Under the pieces are notes generated by a model. It was given only the letters and a program-made list of their open reading frames with translations, did no database searches and was not told the DNA's origin. This document shows positions 23,093 through 34,588 of a stretch of DNA of 64,000 nucleotides, piece after piece (within the stretch, counting starts at the first letter, position 1; each line of letters starts with the position of its first letter). The stretch spans positions 174,194,526-174,258,525 of the forward strand of contig CM038039.1 of NCBI GenBank assembly GCA_021397845.1. Direction: 5' to 3'. The position numbers and the translations under genes are program-made. Source of the DNA: Areca catechu. Lineage: Eukaryota > Streptophyta > Magnoliopsida > Arecales > Arecaceae.

Positions 23093-26000
23093 ATGGCAGC
23101 CCCACTTAGTACTAGTGTAGTTGAGGAACAAGCCTCAAATAGACCTCCTTATTTTAATGGCATCAATTACACTTATTAACAAATACGAATGAGAATTTAT
23201 ATGCATTCTATATATTATAATTTATGAAAAGTAGTGGATAAAGGTCATCATATTCCTTCAGTTATTGTTAATGGTGTTTCCATCCCAAAACTTGAAGAGG
23301 ATTGGGATGAAAATGATATTAAACAATCTGAGATCAATGCTAAGGCAATGAATCTCCTCTATTGTGCAATGGATCCTAGTGAATTCAACAAGATTTTCAT
23401 ATGCACCTCTCCAAAGAAATATGGGATACACTTGAGGTTACTCATGAGGCTACCAATCAAGTGAAAAATACTAAAGTCAATATGCTTGTACATACTTATG
23501 AAATATTTCAAATGGAACCAAATGAATCCATTACTGACATGTACACTAGATTTACGAATATTATTAATGGCATGAGAAGTCTTGGTAAAACTATGTCTAA
23601 TACCCCAATCTTGTGAATAAAATTCTCAGGTCTCTACCAACATCTTGGGATCCTAAAGTAACCGCTATCCAAGAAGCCAAAGATATTGAGAAACTTCCAT
23701 TGGAGTAACTAGTAGGTTCACTCATAACTTATGAGCTGAACTTGAAGCAAAAAAAGATGGATATGGATAAGAAGAAGAAGACTATAGCCTTCAAGTCCAC
23801 AACACAAGAAGAGTCTTCAAATGAGAAATCAGAAGAAGAAGAAGAAAATAAGGATGAAGAATCACTTATAGCATGGAAATTTAGAAGATTTATGAAGAAA
23901 AAAAAAATCCCTATAAAAAGAAAGCTCAACCAAGCAAGGAAAAGGGAAAAGAGAAAGAAAAAAAAAGAGAAAGAAATACCAATATGCTTCGAGTGCAAGA
24001 AGCTTGGATATTACAAATATGATTGTCCTCTCCTAAAGAAGTCCAAAAGAAGATTTAGAAAGAAGGTGATGATAGCAACATGGACTGACAGTGAGGACTC
24101 CAGCTCAGAAGAAGAACAAATTGAAGTTGCCAATCTTTGCTTCATGGCATAACAAGATGAAGAGGTACATTCTGAATTTGAAGTTGATTATACTTTTGAT
24201 GAATTAAGAAATGCCTTTGATGAATTAATGCATGATTATAAATTAGCAATGATTGAAAATAAAAAATTGAAGAAGCATGATGGGGGATGAAAATAAAATG
24301 ATGGATGGAGAGTTTAAGCAAGCTAACCAGCAAGCAAACTTGAGTAATTAATTATCAAATAAATGGGCTAAATTAATCCAAGAAAAAAAATTTCATAAGA
24401 CGACTAGTTGATCTAATTTTTAAGTCCCGCAATGTAGATCTAGTTCAGAATAAGGATTAGGATCTTCATGGCAAGGAAACCATCACTACTAGGATAAATT
24501 AACCTCCAAATAATCAGATCTAATGAAGCTTAGGAAAAGTTTTCCTACCAACAATAATGGCTAATTATTTGGTGAAAGAAGGAGCTCTCATCACTCAAGG
24601 ATTAAGGTCTAGAAGTCAAGATTGGCACTCTCTACTTTGAGACTCACCTTGGCCTTGATCCATAGCTTGGAGACCTTCATCCTTGACCTAGGAACCTGAA
24701 AGAACCTGCAAAGAAATTTAGAATTAGACATGAAAGAAGAATTAGAGTTGGAATAGAAACAAAGAAAAAAGGAAGAAGAAGAAAGTGGCCGGCGGCTTTG
24801 GACTTGGAGCTTGATCATAGATCCATCAATGGGCATCCCATCCTTTACTCCTTGCAAAAGCACTCTTCACTCTCAAACTCAAATTTAGAAAACTCTCATT
24901 CTCTCCTTGGATAAGGATCTACACACTCAAACTAGCTAGAAGACTTTCACTCCAAACAAGAACTCAATAAAACTAGAACATAAAAAAATAATTCTTTTAT
25001 TAATTCAAATCATAGCATGGAATGAATACAATGAGAGCCTAGGGGCCCTATTTATAGGCTCCAATACTAGAAATTTTGTCCAAGGGTGGAGAGGAGGGGA
25101 TAAGGATGACTTAGTTGGCTCCAACAATTTTTAGGTAAGTGGTTTTAACTAAAAATAAATTATTGGTAGAAAGTTACAACCACTTTGACATGTGGATCTA
25201 GAAGATCCTAATGTGGCTTCCAAATGTTGATGTGGAGGCTTAGGTGTCATAAGTTGTGGCATCCCACATGTCAAATATTGTTGGGGTAGTGGAAGGTATC
25301 TTTATGTTCCTCATAAAACTCTTGATGTAGTGTAATTCCTTCTCCTCTAAGGTTGTTTGATGAGTTGTTCCCCCATGTGCTTCAAATCTTGGCATGAATT
25401 AGGCTTGGGCTTGGTCTTGAAGAGGCTTGAATGGTTGGTCTTGGACTTGAAGAGGATGCCCTCCATCATGCTTTGGGCTTGAGTCGAATGGGCTTTTTCC
25501 ATATGTTGGCTTATGAGCCAAGTCATGCTTCAAGAAAATTTGGCTTATGAACATGCTTCAAGAAAGATAATGGGCTTCTTCCATGTGTTGGCTTATGAGC
25601 CAAATCATGCTTCAAGAAAATTTGGCTTATGAACATGTTTCAAGAAAATTTGTAACTTGCTTTGAAAACTTGATTGACTATAGCTACCAAAACAAAGTGA
25701 GTTAATCAAAGTATATATTCTTATTATGGATGTCCCCATCAATGCAAACTCTTTCTCTCATGAAAACACAAATCTTATAAATGAAGTTAGTGATTTAAAG
25801 AATAAAACTGATGTTTTAGAAAATCAAAGAAATGCTTTTATCCATGGAAAATGAAGTTTTGAAAAGACCCAAAGTTAACACTTCAAACAATGAGCTTTTA
25901 AGAAAAAATAAAGACCTTGAGACTGAAAATCTAAAATTCAAAAATGAGCTTGAAAAGATAAAACCTTTTGTTGAAAAATTTACTTTTAGTTCTGAAAAGT

Positions 26001-26272
26001 TAAATCTTTTGTTAAACAATCAAAGAGCTATTTTCAACAAAGCCAGTTTAGGATTCAGACCTCAAAAATAACAAAAATATTTTAAAAATTTCTTCATACC
26101 TACATCATCTGGTATTATATGCCATTCTTGCAAAAAGTTAGGTCATAAAGCATATCATTGTAACATTAGAAAGATAAACAATTCTAGAAAGATTTGGGTT
26201 CCAAAAGGAACCACTCTCAAAGCTAACCCTAAAGGATCCAAGATGGCTTGGGTACCTAAAATCAAAACTTAA
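23093..26272 (+). pseudogene. gag of copia B, interrupted by a solo LTR
   Basis: Start at 23093 (MAAPLSTSVVEEQ). UBN2-type capsid with NRPPYFNGINYTY, NAKAMNLLYCAMD and, from 23460, VNMLVHTYEIFQMEPNESI. A basic/acidic segment leads to the knuckle CFECKKLGYYKYDC at about 23985-24025. The frame then runs into the solo LTR at 24278 and continues in register from 25742 (Asn-Ser-Phe-Ser-His-Glu). A coiled-coil part and a second knuckle, CHSCKKLGHKAYHC at about 26122, follow, with the conserved end WVPKGTTLKANPKG. Stops are scattered through the first third, so no full protein is made. Confidence 0.88.
24278..25741 (-). repeat. Solo LTR of the element II family
   Basis: 1464 bp, TGATGGGG to CCCCATCA, aligned along its whole length with the two element II LTRs. 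Flanks AAGCA and ATGCA differ at one base, fitting a 5-bp target duplication. No interior is present, as expected after recombination between two LTRs. A minus-strand TATA box lies at about 25049-25056. Confidence 0.9.
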
Positions 26273-26278
26273 TTTATT

Positions 26279-29200
26279 TTGCAGGTGTGTCTTATAACCA
26301 AAGAAAAGAAAAGATTATGGTATCTCGATAGTGGTTGCTCAAGACACATGATAGGAGATGTGAAGAAATTCACTTATCTTGAAGCACTGAATGGAGGGAG
26401 TGTAACTTTTGGGGATAATAACAAAGGAAAAATTATTGGTATTGGTAAAGTTTACATCTCCCCTTCTACTTGTATAGATAAAATTTTATTAGTTGAAGGA
26501 TTGAAACATAATTTGCTTAGCATTAGTCAATTTTGTAATAAAGGTTTTAAAGTTATTTTCGAATCATCTCTTTGCATGGTAGCTAGTCCTAATGATAATG
26601 GAGTAAAATTTATTGAAAATAGGCATGGCAACATCTATCTTGTCGATCTTGATAATTTACTTTTACATGACGGTGAATGCCTAGTTGCAATGAATTCCAC
26701 ATCTAATGAAACTAGCTGGCTTCGGCATCGTAGGTTAGGTTATGCAAGCATGCATTTTCTTTTAAAATTATACAAAAAGGATTTAGTAAGAGATTTGCCA
26801 AAAATTAGTTTTGAAAAAGATAAAATATGTGAAACATGTCAATTTGAAAAATAATCAAAAACATCTTTCAAACCAAAAAGTTTATTTCAACTTCTAGACC
26901 ATTAGAGCTACTACATATGGATCTCTTTGGACCAACTAGGACAACTAGCCTAGGAGGCAAGAGATATGGATTAGTTATAGTGGATAATTTTTCTAGGTTC
27001 ACATGGATTTTGTTTTTATCACATAAAGATGAATCATTTTCAGCTATTATGAAGTTTTATCGAAAAGTTTCAAATGAAAAAGGTCCTTTAGCTATTTCTA
27101 TTAGAAGTGTTCATGGCACAGAATTTGAAAATCAGGATTTTGAAAACTTTTGCAATGAAAAGGGAATTGATCATAATTTTTTTGCACCTAGGATACTTCA
27201 ACAAAATGAGATGGTAGAAAGAAAGAATAGGACTTTAGAAGAAATGGCACGCACAATACTTTCTGAAAATGATTTATCGATATATTTTTGGACTGAAGCA
27301 GTCAATACCGCTTGTTACATCTTAAACTGTGTTTTAATCCGACCTATTTTAAAGATAACACCTTATAAGCTTTAGAAAGAAAGAAAACCCACTTTGAAGT
27401 ATTTTCGAGTGTTTGGTTGTCATTGTTTTATCCTAAATAATGGCAAAGATAATCTAGAAAAATTTGATGCCAAGTCAAATGAAGGTATCTTCTTAGGATA
27501 CTCTACATCCAGCAAGGTATATAGAGTATTTAATAAAAGAACTTTATTAGTTGAAGAATCAATGCATGTTGTATTTGAAGAATCTACTAACAAATCCGGA
27601 GAAAAGAGGATATTTCTGATGAATGTGCAAGTGTTGAAGGATTAAAGAAGCTAACTTTAGATGATCCCCATTCAAAGGAAGATGAAGAAGATCAAAACAA
27701 GAAGGATGGAGAAGAAGCTACAAAATCCATATCAAAGCATCAAGATCTACCAAAAGAGTGGAAGTATGCTCATGGACACCCTAAGGAGTTAATCCTAGGT
27801 GATCCAATGAGAGGGATAAGAACTAGAGCATCAATTAGAAATGAATGTGATTACATAGCTTTTGTTTCTCAAATTGAACATAAATGTATTGAAGTAGAAA
27901 AAAATCCTAATTGGATTATTGCTATGTAAGAAGAACTAAATCAATTTGAAAGAAACAAAGTTTGGACTCTACTAGATAGACCATCTAATGTTTCAATTAT
28001 TTGTACAAAATTGATATATAAGAATAAATTAGATGAAAATGGTGTTGTTACTAGAAACAAGGCTAGGCTAGTAGCTAAAGATTATAATCAAGAAGGAGGT
28101 AATGATTTTGATGAAACCTTTGCTCCTGTAGTTAGACTTGAAGCCATTAGATTATTTTTAGCATTTGCATATTTTATAAATTTCAAAATATTTCAAATGG
28201 ATGTTAAAAATGCTTTTTTAAATGGTTATATTGGTGAAGAAGTGTTTGTTGAACAACCACCTGGTTTTGAAAATCATGCACATCCTGAACATGTTTTCAA
28301 ACCTCACAAAGTACTTTATGGATTAAAACAAGCACCACGAGCATGATATGAAAGACTCAGCAAATTTTGGATTGAAAATGATTTCTCTAGAGGCTATGTT
28401 GATACTATCTTATTTCTAAAAAAGAAAGATAATGATCTATTAGTAGTACCAATCTATGTTGATGATATCATATTCGATGCTACTAATGAGTCTCTTTGTC
28501 AAGAGTTTGCCAAGCTTATGCAGGGAGAGTTCGAGATGAGTATGATGGATAAATTAAATTTCTTTCTCGGACTTCAAATCAAGCAAACCAAAGAAGGGAT
28601 CTTCATCAACCAAGCAAAGTATATAAGAAAAATCTTAAAAAAGTTTGGGATAGAGACAACCAAGCAAATAGGTACACCTATGAGCCCTTCTTATAAACTT
28701 GATAAAGATGAATGTGGAAAAAGTATTGATCAGAAATTGTACAGGGGTATCATTTGGTCACTACTATATTTAACTGCTAGTAGACCATATATCATGTTTA
28801 GCATTTGCATGTATGCTAGATATCAGTTTGATCCTAAGGAATCTCATTTATTGGCTGTTAAGCGCATTCTTAGATATTTATCTGGTACTATTGATATTGG
28901 ACTATGGTATTCTAGAGACTCGTCTATTGAATTAATTGGTTATTCAGATGCTGACTTTGCTGGATATAAATTAGATAAAAAAAGTCAAGTGAAACTTGCC
29001 AATTTCTTGGAGTTAACTTAATCTCATGGTTTAGCAAGAAACAAACTTCAGTTGCACTATCTATAGCTGAAGCTGAATATATTATAGCTGGAAGTTATGC
29101 TCAAATCTTGTAGATTAAGCAATAACTTGAAGATTTTGGAATCAAATTGACTAAGACACCCATAAGATGTGATAACACTAGTGTTATAAATTTAACCAAA

Positions 29201-29393
29201 AATCTTGTTCAGTACTCTAGAAGTAAACACATTGAAATTAGACATCATTTTATTAGAGATCATGTTGAAAATAATGATATTATGCTAGAATTTGTGTACT
29301 GAAATGCAATTGGCTCACATTTTGACCAAACCACTTCATGAAGATCGATTATGTATGATTAGAAGAGAATTAGGAATCATCAACCCTTTTGAA
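26279..29393 (+). pseudogene. pol of copia B: protease, integrase, reverse transcriptase, RNase H
   Basis: Protease WYLDSGCSRHMIGD at about 26318, with the DSG active site intact. Preintegrase segment 26700-26850 ending CETCQFEK. Integrase from 26917 (MDLFGPTRTTSLGGKRYG). The usual IRSDHG reads IRSVHG, so the second catalytic Asp is lost; the Glu of VERKNR is kept. Reverse transcriptase 28011-29021 with QMDVKNAFLNGY and intact IYVDD at about 28454; a Trp codon at 28345 became TGA. RNase H 29030-29393 with KQTSVALSIAEAEYI and the final GIINPF. At least five stops or shifts. The catalytic change alone would block integration. Confidence 0.9.
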
Positions 29394-29870
29394 TAAATTT
29401 TCATCTCTTTATAATCTTTAAAATTCTCCTTGAAATTTATTGATCAAATAGCTTTAAGATCATGTTTTTACTCATACAAACCTTTTGCAATCATGTTCTA
29501 ATATGTTCAATGATCCTTTTCCCATTTCTCTTAGATTTTCAATCAAAGTGTGGATACTTTGAAGTGTCGACACCTGCAAGTGTCAACACTTGACCCACAG
29601 TCGAGAGTCGACACTTGACTGGCGGTAAACCGAGATAAAATAGGAAAAATGAAGTGTTTTCTTTAAATTTCTTCTTCCAATCTGAGCCGACTCACCCTAG
29701 AACAGTAATCCAGCACTCCATTGCCTCCAATCTAAGTTTTAACTACCCCATTCTTTGTTTGGAATAGTTTCTTTTGGTTCCCTCACTATTCCTCATCCGT
29801 TCTCACCGTTTCTTTGGTGAAAAACCCTTGATTTCTTCATGTATTCTCTCTTTTATCTTGTTTCCTTGGA
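29394..29870 (+). other. Spacer between pol and third ORF, copia B
   Basis: No coding seen. 29557-29620 contains GTGTCGACACC, GTGTCAACACTTGAC and GAGTCGACACTTGAC, and 29684 has GAGCCGACTCACC. These are the same motif class as the LTR array, as in copia A. A polypyrimidine-rich leader precedes the ATG at 29871. Confidence 0.55.
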
Positions 29871-31614
29871 ATGGGTCCTAGAAAGCAAGTAGTCTGGAGA
29901 CCTTGACCATCTATTCAGGAGGCAGAGTGATGGACGAAGGCTAGGCATGAGGATCGAGCAGTAGTTGAGCCCGAGGACCAGCCTGATGTTCCTATCAAAC
30001 CAATTTTTCCCGCAGTAGATAGGATGAGCTCAAAGACTATTATTGGTGGTCATCGAGTGGATTTTAATTTCTTGGACCAGCAGCACTTTTGGATTGGTCA
30101 GTGGTTGAAAGATGCTAGTCTAGCTCACTTCTGCATGCTATCCGAGAGATTCTACCCTGGCATGATGAGAGAGTTCTACGGATCACTTGCCAGAGGCACT
30201 AATGGATGGGTAGCACAAGTACATGGGAGAGAGGTTCCACTGACTGCTAAGATTCTGAGCCGGGCATGGGAGATTTCTATGAGAGGTTCAGTGGCGGATG
30301 CCCTAGTGGACAGGATCAGTGGACTTCGAGTATCTTCGAGATAGACGATCTTCCAAAGGGAGCCACCGATGTTGCATCAAGACTCTCGATAGAGATGAGA
30401 CTACTGCTTCACATTATCGCCTAGATCTTGCTATCAAAGACTGGATGATTTGACTTTATTACTAAGCGAGAGCTTCTAGTCATGGTATCACTGATTTAGC
30501 ACACTCTGATATGCCTCCCCATTCTCATGGTTCATCAGATGACAGAGGCATCAACCAACCGGAGGCTCTGCTTGCCTATGGTATGGGATTGACTATATTA
30601 TTCAGGGCGTACAGAGTAGTCATAAATGAAAAGCCATACAGGCAGCTTCTACACACAGATGTCTACGATAAGAGATCCCTTCATAGGATGGGATATCATC
30701 TGGTCAGAGGTCAGTGGAGACGATGCATATCAGGTCAGACCATTGATGCAGATGATGAGGTTGCAGAGGAGGAGCGCATTTTTAAAGATGAGGTCGGGCC
30801 CTCAGAGGTACCTAGAGAGATTCCGAAGGCACAGCCCAAGCCTTCTACACAGCCTGAGCCAGCTGCTCCACCACACTCAGAGATGCCAGCCACTAGAGAT
30901 TCTATAGAGGACAGGATCACCTGTTTGGAGTCAAATACCATGATCATCAGACAGAGGGTTGATCAGATTTATCTGGAGATGAGAGAGAGCTACCAGGGCT
31001 TGAGAGAGGGTATATCTACTATTTTAGCCGCATTGGAGAGACCTTCAACGAGCAGAGTACCTCCCTCTACTCATTCAGATTCACCTCCAGCACCAGTAGC
31101 ACCCCCAGCACCAGAGACAAGAGATGATCATATAGACTGTGCAGATTTCGATGTTACAGACTTCATGGTAGAGCCGGAGGTAGATATAGATGCTAATGTG
31201 CTTGGGACACCCATTCCTGATCCTTCCCGATTTTCCTTCCAGACTCCCATCTTACCTAGCTCTTCCACCATTCCTGACCCTTTTGTCACTTCCATTCCCC
31301 CTTCTACTCCTATTATTCATTCTATTGATACACTTGTGATTCATTCTACTTCTTTACACACATCCTCCCTGATCTGGGAACTAGGCTTTTACACTCCCAG
31401 TTTCTACCATCTTGATTCAGGTCCCATCTTTGATTATACCCCCTTTCCCACTGATACTATTGCCACTTCAGTCAGTGCTGCTACTGATATAGCCTCTTCC
31501 TCTTCAACACTAGCCAGAGGTAGAGCATATGTCAGATGCAGAGACCGAGGCCATCGTGATGTATCAAGACCTACCCGGACCACACTCTCTGATCTGCGTC
31601 CTCCTGAATGCTGA
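29871..31614 (+). pseudogene. Third ORF of copia B (plant 'putative transposon protein' domain)
   Basis: Start at 29871 (MGPRKQVVWRP, then a stop). The domain core lies at 30024-30344 (LAHFCMLSERFYPGMMREFY, WVAQVHGREVPLTAKILSRA), followed by SIEMRLLLHIIA and a FDFITKRELLVM stretch, matching copia A. A frame change leads to a 367-codon open segment (30511-31614): an alpha-helical part (LAYGMGLTILFRAYRVVI), an acidic link, Pro-rich spacers, a short coiled coil (ITCLESNTMIIRQRVDQIYL) and a Ser/Thr/Pro-rich tail. PF20167-like; function unknown. It has no signal peptide or clear membrane segment, so I see no support for an envelope role. Confidence 0.7.
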
Positions 31615-32639
31615 GGTATCACTTAGGCACCAAGAGTCCCATGCCATTTGGACTCTTGATATATGGCACATAAAATGTCCAAAAAATATCAGATAAAATT
31701 TGATAAATTTGTCCCACTTAGGACACAACCTAATTTAGGTCTCCCATAAATTGGATAGTCTATTTAGTAACCTTTTAGACCCAATTCAATTGGATTAGGA
31801 GATTAGGTCAGCCTACACATGCTAATGTGCAATCTAGCTAACCATTAGGATCTCATGACCCTAATTAAATGTCAATTGACTTCTTAAGTCAATTTCCTAA
31901 TGTGTGTGACCCTTTGGGTTCCACATCTAGCCAGCAATAGGTCTAGGTCTAAGCCAATTCAATTCAATCGAACCCGATTAACCTAATTAGGTCAAATTAA
32001 GCTGACCTAAGTTGCCAATTCAAACCAGCTTTCGAATTAAATTAAGCTGACCTAAGTTGCCAATTCGAACCAGCTTTCGAATTGACTCATGAATCCAATC
32101 GAATTGATTCATGAAAACCTACAAGACATGATTGACGTCTAGCAACATGTCATGCCTACCCGAAAGATAAAGATTTGGTATAAAGTACCAAAATATCCTT
32201 TAGTGGAAAGTTACCGTGCAATTCAATCTTTCGATCTTCCATTATCCCGATTAAGTGATGGGTATGGATAATTGTCAAACCCTAGCACTTAATCATTTCA
32301 AATCTCTATTCGATAATGAAGACTCTACTGATGACTGATTAGAAACCACTTCTAATCTCATCCTGCTTTGATCAAAGGCTCCCTGAGTCATCAATTGAAG
32401 AGATTACTTGGGATAACAATTCCTCTTACTAAAAATGATCGATTCCTTGTTGGTCCATTCACATCCTTCATACACCTTCCAACATATCCGAGAACACCCC
32501 GTACATGACTCAATGTCATGAATGAGTATGAACCAAAACATGGCTTAGTGTGCATAAGGAACCATGGTGACCGCAGGTCTAAAGATCACTTGCACAACTC
32601 CCACTATAAGAACTATCTCTTAACAAGTAGTAAGACTTA
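31615..32639 (-). repeat. Distal part of copia C 3' LTR, truncated
   Basis: Non-coding, joined in sense to 50913-51313 once the Tat element is removed. Its left edge directly abuts the third-ORF stop of copia B and does not show the TGTTGGG terminus seen at 63504, so the U5 side is lost. Contains a 45-bp tandem duplication at 31995-32084 (unit beginning AATTAAGCTGACC). Confidence 0.7.
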
Positions 32640-33614
32640 TGTTGTACCCAGACGGCTCACCCTCAAGTGGAACCGGCCCATTCTTGCGGTTTGACTAGGC
32701 CACTCCTTCAGGGCTCTGACCGTTACTCCTTCAGCGGTCTGACCCACCAGAGTTGAGGTCCGAACGACCCTCTCCTGCTAGGGTCCGGCCCGTCACTCTC
32801 CTTCAGTGGTTCGACCCACCGGAACTGAGGTTTGAACGACCCTCTCCTGTTGGGGTCCGGCCCGTCGCTCTCCTTCAGCAATCTGACCCACCAGAGCCGA
32901 GGTTCGAGCGACCCCCTCCTACTGGGGTCCGACCCGTTGCTCTCCTTCAGCGGTCTGACCCAACGGAGCTGGGGTCCGAGCGACTGAGGTCCGAGTGACC
33001 CCCTCCTACTGGGTTCCGACCCGTTGCTCTCCTTCAGCGGTCTGACCCACCGGAGCTGGGGTCCGAGCGACCCTCTCCTACTGAGGTCCAACCCGCGACT
33101 CTCTTGATAGGGTCTGACTAGTTGTTCTCCTTCAGAGGGTTGGCCTTTAGTCCGGCCGACCGTCTTTCCCACGGTCGACGTCCGATAGACAAGCCTTAGC
33201 ACCCAAGGAATTCCAGAAGCACCTTTCTGTTACTACGGGATCCTGCTATCCGAAAAGCCCTGCTCCACTACTTCCATGATGCCACCATATCTGCGCGCCA
33301 CGTGGCCACTCTCCAGATTCTCCTAAGGGCAGATCGATCTTTCTCAGCCTCTTCCCTAATGGATTTTGGACTGTTCCGCACCTATATAAGGTACCTGGGG
33401 GACCCCGTTCGAAGGTAGGAGAACTCTTCCCTCTCCATACATTGTTCTTTTGCTAGTTCCTCCATTCTGTTGCCTTCAACCTCTTGCTAACTTAGGCATC
33501 GAAGGGTCCCCCACCAGAACACCACCAGCGTCCTTAGGGACTTTGTTGCAGGTTCACTCGGGAGAGGAGCGCTCCAGCATATCTAGCCCTGGTCCAGGAG
33601 TTGATGACACAACA
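32640..33614 (+). repeat. 5' LTR of the Tat element
   Basis: 975 bp, GC-rich. TATATAAG at 33383-33390 is the likely promoter. The partner at 49954-50912 is 959 bp with many base differences. Confidence 0.9.
32726..33110 (+). repeat. 72-bp tandem repeats in Tat LTR
   Basis: Units beginning CTCCTTCAGCGGTCTGACCC start at 32726, 32798, 32870, 32942 and 33029 (the last step is 87 bp). The 3' LTR has the same array from about 50040. The repeats lie upstream of the TATA box, as enhancer-like U3 repeats often do. Confidence 0.8.
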
Positions 33615-33617
33615 AAT

Positions 33618-33635
33618 TGGTGCTAGAAAGAGGGC
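33618..33635 (+). other. Primer-binding site of the Tat element
   Basis: TGGTGCTAGAAAGAGGGC, three bases after the LTR. It is not the initiator-Met type used by the other elements here. The exact tRNA cannot be named without a search. Confidence 0.75.
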
Positions 33636-33681
33636 TTCTATTTCCTTCTCTAAAGGAGGAATCCACCATCCCTACTACAAA

Positions 33682-34557
33682 ATGGCTAAGGGAAGAGCTC
33701 CAAATGCCACCGCTAGAAGAGGTATCTCTCCTTCCAGGTCTGAGGAACCTCCCAGGGAGAATGATACCACTACCACCACCACTGCTACCGCTGAACTTAC
33801 CATCATACTGGGGTTGCAGCAGTTCCAGACATTGGTAAACCGCATCGAAATGCTTACTGTTGCAGTTCAGCATTCCCAGGAAACCACCGACAATCGATAG
33901 CAACTACCCACTGCTTCCTACACCAATCCTCCCACTGCTGCTGAGGGAAGCCGACGGCCGGAGGTCCCTCAGCATTGTTCTCACGCCATCGCGGGCCCCG
34001 AAGGTCCTTAGGTGACCGCGTTGACAGCAAAAGGGCAAGGTCTGCTTCGCCTTCCTATGTCGAATCTGTCCCGGTCGGTGGTCGGCCTGCTGCTGAACCT
34101 CCGAGGGACTATGCCAGCAATATCATGAGCATGGAGGAGCACATTATCAAAATCGCCCTCCAGCAGAAGGCCAAAGGGGGATAGGTATACGACTCTCATC
34201 CCCGGTTCTCTGACGAGATTTTGGTAGAGACGATTCCCCGCCACTTCAAGATTCCATAAGTGGACCCCTACGACGGTACCACTGATCCGATGGACCATCT
34301 GGGCACATACAAAACCTATATGATGGTACAAGGCACCTCTGATGCCCTCCACTGCATCGCCTTCCTTGCTACCCTTAAGAAGACCGCCCGGATGTGGTTC
34401 TCCGCCATCCAGCCAGGTATGAACCACTACTTTTCCCAACTCAATTCACTTTTTCTTTCTCATTTCAGGACTTGCAGTCGGACCCCGAGGAATACCAACT
34501 ACCTCTTCCTCGTGCTGTAAAAGGAGGGCGAGACCCTTCGAGATTTCATTGCCCATT
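33682..34557 (+). pseudogene. gag of the Tat element, part 1
   Basis: Start at 33682 (MAKGRAPNATARRG). After a Thr-rich stretch and a stop at 33898, the capsid reads MDPYDGTTDPMDHLGTYKTY at 34260 on, with FLATLKKTARMWFSAIQPG. It then has a frame change and runs ...KEGETLRDFIAH to 34557, where element III enters. DP-DHL-Y...M and A..WF..L are Ty3 gag capsid signatures. Part 2 resumes after the target duplication CCATT. Confidence 0.85.
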
Positions 34558-34588
34558 TGATGCAGAACGGAAGCTCTGATACCAAAAA
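34558..34588 (-). repeat. Captured LTR-end plus primer-binding-site unit inside the LTR
   Basis: TGATGCAGAACGG, then GCTCTGATACCA, then AAAAA, after which a second LTR-like start, TGATGCGG, follows at 34589. The same 31 bp lies at 39914-39944 in the other LTR. There it is followed inward by the true primer-binding site, so that end has two sites in tandem. Confidence 0.85.

Larger units (their letters stand above)
21504..31614 (+). mobile_element. Copia B: SIRE-like Ty1/copia element lacking its 3' LTR
   Basis: The 5' LTR, primer-binding site, gag, pol and a long third ORF are present and collinear with copia A. After the third-ORF stop (31614) the sequence switches to LTR sequence of copia C, and no second TGTTGACTCC...GGGCAACA repeat exists. 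It inserted into the integrase start of the Tat-like remnant (the five bases before it are AACCA). A solo LTR sits in gag. A later deletion probably removed its 3' LTR together with the start of the neighbouring LTR. Confidence 0.88.
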
